The notes: generated from the sequence alone by a model not told the origin. Counted from the stretch's first letter, positions 1-6,695 are shown. The stretch: DNA of 11,538 bases from Armatimonadota bacterium (GCA_014381035.1 JACMIS010000658.1:1-11538), one strand, 5' to 3'. Numbers and translations are program-made.

Positions 1-382
1 ACCCATCGGTCCCCTTGAGGTCGTCGAACGAATCGCTGGGACAGTTGAAAACGTCGATGCTTTTCACATAGGGATAAATGACATCCATCCAGCGCGGCTT
101 GTCACAGACAAAGAAATCAATATAAGCATTGAGCGGCATCGTCTCGTCGTAATCCTGCGTGTACATCAGGACGCTGGTGCCGATCTGCTTCACATTGGAT
201 AGGCACGACGTTTGCCGTGCTTTTTCGCGTGCCTGCGCGAAAACGGGAAACAGTATCGCGGCGAGGATGGCGATAATGGCGATGACGACTAAGAGTTCGA
301 TCAGCGTAAATCCGCCGGAAACAGTTCTCGTCAGCGAGAGTCCACGGGGACGACGACGCACGATAAAGATGTCTGGATTCAT
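1..382 (-). CDS. DUF1559-like pseudopilin (type IV pilin-like), partial; 3' end outside window
   Basis: The 5' end of a gene, read leftward from ATG at 380-382 to the window edge, gives 127 residues without a stop. Residues 1-23 are a basic leader ([13 protein letters not shown]...). Then comes the prepilin peptidase signature [20 protein letters not shown], with cleavage expected after the second G of GG, F as the new first residue, and the usual E at position +5. The hydrophobic helix is followed by [16 protein letters not shown] and LSNVKQIG, then a [11 protein letters not shown] segment. This order is typical of the H-X9-DG/DUF1559 pseudopilin family, abundant in Planctomycetota and Armatimonadota. 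The protein should insert in the inner membrane and be processed by PilD; its exact role is unknown. The leader is longer than usual, and no good Shine-Dalgarno sits at normal spacing (GGAAAG is about 12 nt upstream). The C-terminal part with the H-X9-DG motif is not in the window. Confidence 0.88.
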   Translation of the reverse strand, partial: MNPDIFIVRRRPRGLSLTRTVSGGFTLIELLVVIAIIAILAAILFPVFAQAREKARQTSCLSNVKQIGTSVLMYTQDYDETMPLNAYIDFFVCDKPRWMDVIYPYVKSIDVFNCPSDSFDDLKGTDG

Positions 383-466
383 AGCCTGTTCTTTCTTTCC
401 GAAGTGTATGCACGAGCGTGTGTCCGCACCACTCGAAGCATGAATGGCAAGGCAAAGGCACGCGAT

Positions 467-496
467 ATTATACACGGTATCGTCGCACAAAATGAA
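467..496 (-). promoter_or_regulatory. Predicted promoter of the pseudopilin gene
   Basis: On the minus strand a perfect TATAAT (467-472) is preceded, 18 nt upstream, by TTCATT (491-496), which matches TTGACA at only three of six positions. Transcription would start near 460 and leave a leader of roughly 78 nt before the ATG at 382. The -10 element is convincing; the -35 is weak. Confidence 0.5.
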
Positions 497-517
497 CAGG
501 CTGTTAACGTATTCACA

Positions 518-537
518 GCGTGCTCCTCACAGCACGC
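518..537. repeat. Perfect inverted repeat upstream of the pseudopilin promoter
   Basis: GCGTGCT, a 6-nt spacer, then AGCACGC form a perfect 7-bp inverted repeat. It lies about 20 nt upstream of the predicted -35 of the pseudopilin gene, in the otherwise featureless 292-bp gap between that gene and the adaptor gene. There is no T-tract on either side, so it is not an intrinsic terminator. It could be an operator for a dimeric regulator or a chance hairpin. Confidence 0.35.
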
Positions 538-633
538 AATCGTTCCATCGTGTGGGATTCCATGGTTTGTTGTCGGTCCGTTTGGGGTATCGACCGCGAC
601 ATCGACATGAAGTAAGCAAATTCGCGGTCGCGT

Positions 634-661
634 AAAAAAAGACGGGGCGTTCAACGCCCCG
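634..661 (-). terminator. Intrinsic terminator of the efflux adaptor gene
   Basis: A perfect inverted repeat CGGGGCG-TTCAA-CGCCCCG (643-661, 7-bp GC-rich stem, 5-nt loop) begins 13 nt after the adaptor stop codon. In the minus-strand direction it is followed by TC and then seven T (634-640). Stem plus U-tract make a classic Rho-independent terminator for the leftward transcript. It separates this gene from the pseudopilin gene, so the two are not one operon. Confidence 0.88.
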
Positions 662-674
662 CCCTTCGCCGTGT

Positions 675-2255
675 TTAGTCCGGACCATCAATCTTGATCG
701 TGCGCCGGTCTTTGGCGTTGATCTTCGGAATCTCGACCGTGTCGCCCTCGGAAACGCCGCCCGTCACCTCGACTTCGGCGTCGTTCTTCAAGCCGGTCGT
801 AATCTTCGTATCGGCCGCTTTTTGCTCTTTCTTCGGTCCGGTGACAACGGCGACTTTGTTGCCCGGCTTTATCGCTTCGGCGGGAAGCGTGAGAACGTTC
901 TTGTGGCGATCCAGAATAATATCCACGACCGCTGTCATGCCGGGGCGTAGTCGCCGGTCGGCGTTCCCGACCGTCACCTTGACTTCGAAACGCACCACAC
1001 CGCCGGAATTAGATGATTGTCCTGCCGCCGCCGCGTCACGCTTGAGAGACTTGCCAATCGCCGCCGCCGAGATCGAGGAAACGCGCCCGGCGAACCGCTT
1101 GCCGGGAACGCTGTCCACCGAAATCTCCACCGGCTGCCCGACCTTGACCCGCGCCACATCCACCTCGTTGATGTTGACGCGCACCAGCATTTTCGACAGG
1201 TCCGCGATGGACACGACCGCCGCGCCCTGCGCGAAACCCGCCGTCGCGGAGGCGATCAGTTCGCCCTCCTCCTGATACTTGCCGGTCACGTCGCCGCTGA
1301 TCGGTGCCACGATGCGGGTTTCCGCGAGTTGCACCGACTGCTGGGCGAGCTGGTTTTCGATCTGGCGCACATCGGCACGTGCCCGTTCCACATCACGCAG
1401 TCGCAGTCCCGCCGATGCCGCGTTGGCTTGTTCGGTTTCCAGCGCGACCCGTGCCGCCTCCACGGATGCTTGCTGCTGGGCGAGTTGCGCCTGTGCCGCT
1501 TCGATACCCACCCGCGACGTCGCGATGTCTTCCTTGCGCGGCCCCTCCTTGAGAAGGGCGAGCCGTTCGCGCTGGGTTTGCAGATCTTTTTCCGCGAACG
1601 TTACCTGCACCTGCGCCGAGTCCGCCGCCGACTGCGCGACGAATCCTTTGGCGACAAGACTTTGCTGGCGGGCGTAGGTACGTTTGGCGTCGGCGACCTG
1701 CGCCTCGGCGCGGGCGACGGCAAGCTGGGCGGACGAAATGTCCTGCGTCCGGTTCGGTGCGGCGGTCTGGCGCAACTGCGCTTGTGCCTGACGCAGTCCG
1801 ACCCGGCTACTGGCAAGGCTGGCTTCCGCCTGGCGCAAAGCGACCGTGGCGCGGGCAATGGAAAGGCGGTTTTGCTGGACCGTAAGTCGGTAATTTTCCT
1901 CGGATTGCGCAAGACCGGCTTGCGACGCGGCGAGTTGCGCCTTGATCCCTTCGACCTGTCGTGTCACCTCGGTCGGGTCCACGATGGCGATAGGGTCCCC
2001 CGCCCGAATCAACTGCCCTTCGCGAACAAAAATACGTTGAAGCCGTCCGGCGACGCGTGATTTGACATCCACCTGCGACACCGGTTCCAACGTTCCGGTT
2101 TCCGTCACCTTGATAGTGATGTCACCGCGTCCCACCTTCGTGGTGCGTCCTATTGTTTTTTCCTTGGCTTTGACCGCCGCTTTCTGCTTCGTATACAGCC
2201 AGCCCCCACCAATGAGTGCGATGAGCAGAACCGCAATCCACCATCGTTGCTTCAC
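675..2255 (-). CDS. HlyD/MacA-family periplasmic efflux adaptor (membrane fusion protein)
   Basis: This predicted adaptor of 526 residues links an inner-membrane transporter to an outer-membrane channel. One N-terminal membrane segment (about residues 5-22, WWIAVLLIALIGGGWLY) is followed by the first half of a lipoyl-like barrel-sandwich domain (about 50-95, ending VREGQLIRAGDPIAIVDP). An Ala/Gln-rich alpha-helical hairpin follows (about 99-313), then the second lipoyl half with RIVAPISGDVTG, a beta-barrel region (ISVDSVPGKRFAGRV) and a C-terminal membrane-proximal part with LRPGM and LTLPAEAI. The hairpin looks long for MacA-type adaptors. I chose GTG at 2253-2255: GGAAGGA lies 12 nt upstream and the hydrophobic segment begins at once. 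A TTG at 2312 would extend the frame through an 18-bp palindrome and is unlikely. No ABC or RND partner lies downstream because a strong terminator follows. Substrate unknown. Confidence 0.85.
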   Translation of the reverse strand: MKQRWWIAVLLIALIGGGWLYTKQKAAVKAKEKTIGRTTKVGRGDITIKVTETGTLEPVSQVDVKSRVAGRLQRIFVREGQLIRAGDPIAIVDPTEVTRQVEGIKAQLAASQAGLAQSEENYRLTVQQNRLSIARATVALRQAEASLASSRVGLRQAQAQLRQTAAPNRTQDISSAQLAVARAEAQVADAKRTYARQQSLVAKGFVAQSAADSAQVQVTFAEKDLQTQRERLALLKEGPRKEDIATSRVGIEAAQAQLAQQQASVEAARVALETEQANAASAGLRLRDVERARADVRQIENQLAQQSVQLAETRIVAPISGDVTGKYQEEGELIASATAGFAQGAAVVSIADLSKMLVRVNINEVDVARVKVGQPVEISVDSVPGKRFAGRVSSISAAAIGKSLKRDAAAAGQSSNSGGVVRFEVKVTVGNADRRLRPGMTAVVDIILDRHKNVLTLPAEAIKPGNKVAVVTGPKKEQKAADTKITTGLKNDAEVEVTGGVSEGDTVEIPKINAKDRRTIKIDGPD

Positions 2256-2281
2256 GTTTGCTACAAATCCTTCCTGCCACA

Positions 2282-2299
2282 CGGCGACAATTGTCGCCG
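2282..2299. promoter_or_regulatory. 18-bp perfect palindrome upstream of the efflux adaptor start (candidate operator)
   Basis: CGGCGACAATTGTCGCCG is identical to its own reverse complement. Its edge is 26 nt upstream of the chosen GTG start of the adaptor gene. A fully symmetric site in the leader or promoter of an efflux gene is what a dimeric repressor of the MarR, TetR or GntR kind would recognise. The regulator is not in the window, and the assignment is inferred from symmetry and position only. Confidence 0.5.
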
Positions 2300-2396
2300 C
2301 GTACCGGCACAAGTCATTGACACCCGATTTATGCCGTTGGTTGCACCCGAAAAAACAACCATCTCAACAATGATGTTTCCCATTCCGGTTGCTGGC

Positions 2397-2426
2397 ACGC
2401 AAAGCGAATGTTAAGAACAGGTTAAG
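2397..2426. promoter_or_regulatory. Tandem 11-bp-period repeat resembling a PHO box
   Basis: Read on the minus strand this is CTTAACCT-GTT-CTTAACAT (2426 to 2408), then after another 3-nt spacer a degenerate third copy CTTTGCGT (2404-2397). Eight-base units with 3-base spacers give an 11-bp period, the spacing used by OmpR/PhoB-family response regulators. The unit closely resembles the CTTAACCT-type repeat described for cyanobacterial PhoB/SphR targets. It sits in the divergent region, 94 bp before the phytase-like gene and about 150 bp before the adaptor gene. Regulation by phosphate is inferred; which gene it serves is open. Confidence 0.45.
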
Positions 2427-2470
2427 TTTTCGAAAGCGCGTAGCAGAAGAGCATTCACCGGGTAGACTGT

Positions 2471-2499
2471 TTGCTGACAGAATCTCAAACTGTCATATC
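2471..2499 (+). promoter_or_regulatory. Weak candidate promoter of the phytase-like gene, overlapping an inverted repeat
   Basis: TTGCTG (2471-2476) and CATATC (2494-2499) are 17 bp apart and could be -35 and -10 elements, although CATATC matches TATAAT at only three positions. The spacer contains an inverted repeat GACAG-N9-CTGTC (2476-2494). A good ribosome binding site, AGGAG, lies at 2510-2514, six nt before the ATG at 2521. The ribosome site is convincing; the promoter is tentative. Confidence 0.3.
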
Positions 2500-2520
2500 C
2501 TCTTATTTTAGGAGTACGCC

Positions 2521-4071
2521 ATGATCTCTATTTCTCGTTTATCTTACGCGGCGATGACGACGCTGGCAATCAGCCTGATGGCTCTGAGCACCCGACCCGC
2601 GCAAGCGCAGTTGGCAGATTATGTAAACACGATCACCTTGCCGGGCGGTGCGACCGACCTCGCTCCCGGCAACGGTCCGAACATCAATCGCCTCGGCGGT
2701 CTTTTCTCGGACGTTTATTATGACCGCGACCGCGACCTGTACTACGGTCTGCCGGACCGGGGACCCGGTGGTGGTCTGGTGGCTTACGACACGCGGGTAC
2801 AGGAATTTACGCTCGACGTGGACGACACCACCGGCGCAATCAGCAATTTCAACCTGTTGCGGACCGTGCAATTCACCGCGAATGGTGCCGCTTTCAATGG
2901 TCAGAATCCACAGTTACTGAACGGCAATCCGGCAACGCTCGGACTCAGTCTCGACCCGGAGGGATTCGCGGTTTCGCGCACGGGCAATTTCTACGTTTCC
3001 GACGAGTATGGTCCCTCGATCTACGAGTTTAACCGCAACGGCGAACTCATCGCGTCGTTCACTGCCCCGGATAATCTGCTCCCTCGTAGCAACGCCGCCG
3101 GGAACCCGCTCGATTTCGCCGCTATCAGAGATTCCACCCCCGCACTCATCACCGGGCGACAGGACAACCGGGGCTTCGAGGGACTCGCGGTCACGCCCGA
3201 CGGTAGCCGCCTGTATGCGATGCTCCAGGACCCCCTCGCGGAAGAAGGGGCGGGTAACCAGGGACGCCGCAGCCGCAACCTCCGCATCGTAGAGTACGAC
3301 ACCGCGACCCGCCAGAGCCTGCGACAGTTCATCTACCAGTTGGAGGACCTCAGCGACATCAATGCCCGGATCGCCGGGACAGACAACGATTTCGGCGCGA
3401 ACGCACAGGGGCGGAACATCGGCATCAGCGCGATCATCCCCGTGAACGACACCGAGTTTCTGGTTCTAGAGCGCGACAACCGGGGGTTCGGTGTGGACGA
3501 GTTGGCGGATGGTAACCCGTTGTCCCTTCTTCCCGTCAGCACCAAGCGCATCTATAACGTGAACATCGCCGGGGCGACGGACGTGAGCGGTATCAGCCTC
3601 GCGGGAACGAACACGCTCCCCGGCGGGGTGACAGCGGTCAGCAAAACCCTGGCTCTGGATTTGCAAGCCGCGCTTTCGGGTGCCAACCTCGGTATCCCCG
3701 CGTTACCGGAAAAGTTCGAGGGCATCACCATCGGACGCCAACTCAGCGACGGGACGTACTCGCTCATCGTCGGCACGGACAACGACTTCAGCGTGACGCA
3801 AACAGGCATGGGCGAACAATTCGACATCTACTACACGCTGGACGGCAACGGGCAACTGGCGACCGTGGAGCAGGTCGCACTCGGTGCCGCCCCGACGAAC
3901 CCGAACGCGCTCTTGATCCCGAACTACCTTTTCGGATTCAAGACGAACACCGGGCAACTCGCGGGCTTCGCCCCGCAAGCGACCACCGTACCCGAGGCGG
4001 GGACAACTTTATTGCTCTCTCTGGGCATCATCGGTCTGGTCGGAGGCGTGATCACTCGCCGTCGTAAGTAA
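2521..4071 (+). CDS. Exported phytase-like esterase-domain protein with PEP-CTERM-type C-terminus
   Basis: This is a 516-residue exported protein. Residues 1-29 are a signal peptide ending AQA, with cleavage before Q30. The body (about 55-485) matches the 'esterase-like activity of phytase' family, a beta-propeller-like fold: DPEGFAV (145-151), SDEYGPSIYEFNRNGE (160-175), GFEGLAVTPDG (218-228), LERDNRGFG (316-324) and EKFEGITIG (397-405) are its hallmark blocks. The tail (490-516) is a PEP-CTERM sorting signal: VPEAGT, a hydrophobic helix, then a basic RRRK end. Such tails are cut by exosortase and anchor proteins at the cell surface. The usual PEP reads PEA here. AGGAG six nt before the ATG supports the start. 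The gene stands alone between a divergent promoter region and a hairpin. A PHO-box-like repeat upstream fits a phosphate-scavenging role, but hydrolysis of phytate or other esters is inferred from family name only. Confidence 0.85.
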   Translation: MISISRLSYAAMTTLAISLMALSTRPAQAQLADYVNTITLPGGATDLAPGNGPNINRLGGLFSDVYYDRDRDLYYGLPDRGPGGGLVAYDTRVQEFTLDVDDTTGAISNFNLLRTVQFTANGAAFNGQNPQLLNGNPATLGLSLDPEGFAVSRTGNFYVSDEYGPSIYEFNRNGELIASFTAPDNLLPRSNAAGNPLDFAAIRDSTPALITGRQDNRGFEGLAVTPDGSRLYAMLQDPLAEEGAGNQGRRSRNLRIVEYDTATRQSLRQFIYQLEDLSDINARIAGTDNDFGANAQGRNIGISAIIPVNDTEFLVLERDNRGFGVDELADGNPLSLLPVSTKRIYNVNIAGATDVSGISLAGTNTLPGGVTAVSKTLALDLQAALSGANLGIPALPEKFEGITIGRQLSDGTYSLIVGTDNDFSVTQTGMGEQFDIYYTLDGNGQLATVEQVALGAAPTNPNALLIPNYLFGFKTNTGQLAGFAPQATTVPEAGTTLLLSLGIIGLVGGVITRRRK

Positions 4072-4086
4072 GCGGTCAGAGTTGCC

Positions 4087-4127
4087 AAGGGCATGATTTA
4101 CGACAAAAGGTTGTAAATCATGCCCTT
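4087..4127 (+). terminator. Long hairpin terminator after the phytase-like gene
   Basis: Fifteen perfect base pairs (4087-4101 with 4113-4127, arms starting AAGGGCATGA and ending ATCATGCCCTT) extend by three more pairs, one of them G-U, to an AAAAG loop. It starts 15 nt after the stop codon. The downstream side offers only a short T-run (TTTCT), so termination may be less sharp than at the adaptor gene, but position and stem length make a terminator the best reading. Confidence 0.7.
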
Positions 4128-4185
4128 TCTGTGTCGGAGGACGCGTCATTGTAAAAAGGCGAAACGCCCCCGGCTTCGTAAGCGG

Positions 4186-4191
4186 TACAAT
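4186..4191 (+). promoter_or_regulatory. Candidate -10 element for a leaderless dxr transcript
   Basis: TACAAT ends 6 nt before the GTG start codon of dxr at 4198. A start site about seven nt after a -10 falls on the G of that GTG, which predicts an mRNA with no leader. No Shine-Dalgarno is present at useful spacing before this GTG and no convincing -35 is seen 16-18 bp upstream. Leaderless genes with a -10 at this distance are well known in several phyla. Confidence 0.4.
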
Positions 4192-4197
4192 AAGCAC

Positions 4198-5355
4198 GTG
4201 GGAAGAAAAATCGTACTGCTGGGCGCGACCGGGTCTATCGGGACACAAACCGTGGATGTCGTGCGCCGTCTCGGAGCGGAGCGGGCGCAGATCATTGCCC
4301 TGTCCGCACGGCGCAATGTCGGGCTTCTGGCGGAGCAGGCGCGAGAAACCGGGGCGATCCATGTCGCGGTCACGGACGAAAACGAATTACCGGCACTCCA
4401 GGCGGTACTACCCGATGGGATTCATACGCACGGTGGTGAGGATTCCCTGACGACGTTGGCGACGCTCCCGGAAGCGGATACAGTGGTAGTAGCCGTCGCG
4501 GGCGCGGCGGCGTTGTCCGCGACACTCGCCGCCGCCCGCGCCGGAAAACGGCTGTGTATCGCCACCAAAGAAGTCCTGGTCGCTGCCGGGGAACTGGTGA
4601 TGCGGACGGCGCGGGAGAATGACGCGGAGATTTTACCGATAGATTCCGAGCATTCCGCCCTGTTTCAGTGTGTACAGGGTTACCGGGTGCCCGAAGACAT
4701 CGCACACCTGTACATCACGGCGAGCGGCGGACCGTTCCGCACATGGTCAAGAGAGCAGATTGAAGCGGCGACTATCGAGGACGCATTGAAGCATCCGACA
4801 TGGCGCATGGGCGGCAAGATCACGATTGATTCCGCGACACTGATGAACAAGGGATTGGAAATCATCGAGGCGTGTCATCTCTTCGGAGTGCCGCTTGAGC
4901 ATGTTTCCGTGGTCGTGCATCCGCAAAGCGTGGTACATTCGCTTGCGGAAATGACCGACGGCGCACTCCTGGCGCAACTCGGACTGCCGGATATGCGTCT
5001 ACCGATTCAGATCGCGCTGACGCACCCGGAAAAGAGCGACATCGAATTGCCACGCTTGAAGCCCGCGCAGATGGGGAACCTGTCGTTCGAGGAGCCGGAC
5101 CAGGATCGGTTCCCGGCTATCGGTCTGGCACGAACGGCGTTCGCGCGGGGCGGCACGACTCCGGCGACATTGAACGCGGCGAACGAAGCGGCGGTCGCCG
5201 CGTTTCTCGACGGAAAGATCGCTTTCACGGATATTTGCCGCCTTGTCGGGCAGGTGACGGAAAGTCACCTGCCGAAAAAGGCGGATACACTGGAAGCGGT
5301 TCTCGCGGCGGATTCGGCGGCGCGACAGGCGGTTCGGGCACGGTTGGATACGTAG
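4198..5355 (+). CDS. dxr: 1-deoxy-D-xylulose 5-phosphate reductoisomerase (MEP pathway)
   Basis: DXR converts 1-deoxy-D-xylulose 5-phosphate to 2-C-methyl-D-erythritol 4-phosphate with NADPH and a divalent metal, the committed step of non-mevalonate isoprenoid synthesis in the cytoplasm. From GTG 4198 the protein has 385 residues, the usual length. The NADPH-binding GATGSIG is at 9-15, the metal-binding PIDSEHSALFQC around D149 and E151, the substrate loop TASGGPFR at 174-181, HPTWRMG at 199-205, and KITIDSATLMNKGLE at 207-221, containing N217, K218 and metal ligand E221. VVVHPQSVVHSL and the C-terminal LNAANEAAVAAFL helix are also present. The usual ANKE motif reads ATKE (122-125), keeping Lys and Glu. 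An upstream ATG at 4120 lies inside the preceding terminator and would add 26 basic residues; it is rejected. rseP follows after 42 nt, a linkage common in bacteria. Confidence 0.95.
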   Translation: MGRKIVLLGATGSIGTQTVDVVRRLGAERAQIIALSARRNVGLLAEQARETGAIHVAVTDENELPALQAVLPDGIHTHGGEDSLTTLATLPEADTVVVAVAGAAALSATLAAARAGKRLCIATKEVLVAAGELVMRTARENDAEILPIDSEHSALFQCVQGYRVPEDIAHLYITASGGPFRTWSREQIEAATIEDALKHPTWRMGGKITIDSATLMNKGLEIIEACHLFGVPLEHVSVVVHPQSVVHSLAEMTDGALLAQLGLPDMRLPIQIALTHPEKSDIELPRLKPAQMGNLSFEEPDQDRFPAIGLARTAFARGGTTPATLNAANEAAVAAFLDGKIAFTDICRLVGQVTESHLPKKADTLEAVLAADSAARQAVRARLDT

Positions 5356-5397
5356 ATCGTTCCGACGAAATCGGCAAAGGTTAACAACTAAAGTCTT

Positions 5398-6666
5398 ATG
5401 AGTATATTCGGGGTCCTCACCTTTATCTTAGTATTAGCAGTTCTGGTTTTCTTCCACGAACTCGGACACTTCCTGTTTGCGAAGCTGTTTCGCATGAAGG
5501 TCGAGGAGTTTGCTATCGGCTTCGGTCCGCGATTGCTACGCGTGTACCACGACGGCGAAACGGAGTACAACCTCCGTGCCCTTCCTCTCGGCGGCTTCGT
5601 GCGCATCAAAGGGATGGAAATCGAGGACGCTACCGAGCGCCGATTGACCGGCGCGGACGCGAAAACGACTGACGCTCCACAATCAGGGACTCTGGGCAGA
5701 GACGTAGCAGGCTTGACGGCGGCGTACAACACAGCCGCAAACCCGCAGATGAACCGGTCTCTGGATAGTGTCGCCGAACCGCACACATCTGGCATGGAAA
5801 CCACGAACCTGTCCACGATGTCGCAAGAAGCCGCCGAAGTTTCCGGGGCGGACCCCGACGGGTTCAACAACCGCCCGATCTATCAGCGGTTCTGGGTGAT
5901 TTTAGGCGGACCGCTGTTCTCCTTCCTGTTCGGGTGGCTTGCCCTGTGCTTGATCGGTGTGACATTCGGCATCCCGCAGACCGAGACTCGTACCACCGTC
6001 ATCGAGCAGGTCATCGCCGGAAAACCGGCATTCAAAGCGGGCATTCAGAAGGGCGATAAAATCGTCGCCATTAATGACGAACCCATGACCGACGGCAAGC
6101 AGATGGTAGACACGATCCATTCGTTCCCCGGCAAACCGATAACGCTGACCGTGGAAACCGCGAAAAAGCAAACCCGAACCGTTACCGTGACGCCGGACCC
6201 GACCCCCAATCCAGAGAAGGCGGGGGAAACAATGGGGATTATCGGCATCGCCCCCTACAGCGAGTTCAGCGACTACCGCCGCGAGGGTCTTGCCGATTCG
6301 TTCTCTCGGGGAACCGGTCTGACAGCGTTCTGGTTCGTGCGGATGTCGCAGGTGCTTACTACCCCCAAAGAGTTAGGGGCAAGTGTCGGTGGTCCGGTAG
6401 CAATCCTGAAGCAGTCGAACAGTGCATCGCAGCAGGGAGGCAGTTCTATTGTGTCCCTGCTGGGACAACTATCCCTTTCATTGGGTCTGTTCAACCTGTT
6501 CCCGATCCCGATCCTGGACGGCGGGCACCTCGCGCTGATGGCACTGGAGAAGATTCGCGGGCGGAAGTTAACGGCGGATCAAACGAACCGTGTGTTTACG
6601 GCGGGCTTCATCCTGATGGCGACCCTGTTTGTCGTGATCCTGTTCAAGGATATTTTCGGGCGGTAG
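5398..6666 (+). CDS. rseP: RIP metalloprotease RseP-like (site-2 protease, M50)
   Basis: This 422-residue intramembrane zinc protease would cleave membrane-bound anti-sigma factors or remnant signal peptides. The first membrane helix holds the zinc motif HELGH (20-24). LPLGGFVRIKGM follows at 62-73, then FNNRPIYQRFWVILGGP (156-172) and a second helix (about 170-190). One PDZ domain lies at about 197-275 with KPAFKAGIQKGDKIVAIN. The C-terminal helices carry the third zinc ligand motif NLFPIPILDGG (366-376, D374). Between residues about 74 and 155 is a hydrophilic, Ala/Thr/Ser/Asp-rich insertion that is much shorter in E. coli RseP; Bacillus RasP also has a long segment here. Only one PDZ is present, as in most Gram-positive and deep-branching homologues. 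There is no Shine-Dalgarno at normal distance. It probably shares a transcript with dxr; the next gene starts 30 nt after its stop. Confidence 0.93.
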   Translation: MSIFGVLTFILVLAVLVFFHELGHFLFAKLFRMKVEEFAIGFGPRLLRVYHDGETEYNLRALPLGGFVRIKGMEIEDATERRLTGADAKTTDAPQSGTLGRDVAGLTAAYNTAANPQMNRSLDSVAEPHTSGMETTNLSTMSQEAAEVSGADPDGFNNRPIYQRFWVILGGPLFSFLFGWLALCLIGVTFGIPQTETRTTVIEQVIAGKPAFKAGIQKGDKIVAINDEPMTDGKQMVDTIHSFPGKPITLTVETAKKQTRTVTVTPDPTPNPEKAGETMGIIGIAPYSEFSDYRREGLADSFSRGTGLTAFWFVRMSQVLTTPKELGASVGGPVAILKQSNSASQQGGSSIVSLLGQLSLSLGLFNLFPIPILDGGHLALMALEKIRGRKLTADQTNRVFTAGFILMATLFVVILFKDIFGR

Positions 6667-6695
6667 ACAAGCACGCTTTATCCCCTGTCTGTTTT

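Noticed and set aside
159..654. Several short open frames on both strands between 159 and 654
   Set aside because: They overlap the pseudopilin gene or its promoter region, lack ribosome sites and match no family.
1017..2060. 347-residue plus-strand open frame
   Set aside because: It is antisense to the clear efflux adaptor gene, extremely Arg/Leu rich, and shows no domain or ribosome site; a by-product of GC-rich codon use.
2256..2312. TTG-started extension of the efflux adaptor
   Set aside because: It would run through the 18-bp palindrome and put 19 extra residues before the membrane segment; the GTG at 2255 has a Shine-Dalgarno-like GGAAGGA.
2490..2496. CTGTCAT, identical to an E. coli PhoB half-site
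   Set aside because: There is no second copy 11 bp away on either side, and it is explained as one arm of the GACAG/CTGTC inverted repeat.
4152..4168. Terminator-like GGCG-TTT-CGCC plus T-run on the minus strand
   Set aside because: The stem has only four strong pairs and no minus-strand gene lies to its right that would need it.
4120..4197. Upstream ATG extension of dxr
   Set aside because: The ATG lies in the 3' arm of the terminator hairpin and would add 26 basic residues before the NADPH-binding fold; GTG 4198 gives the normal DXR N-terminus.
6667..6695. Possible separate promoter for the glycosyltransferase gene
   Set aside because: The 29-nt gap has no convincing -10/-35 pair; co-transcription with rseP is simpler.
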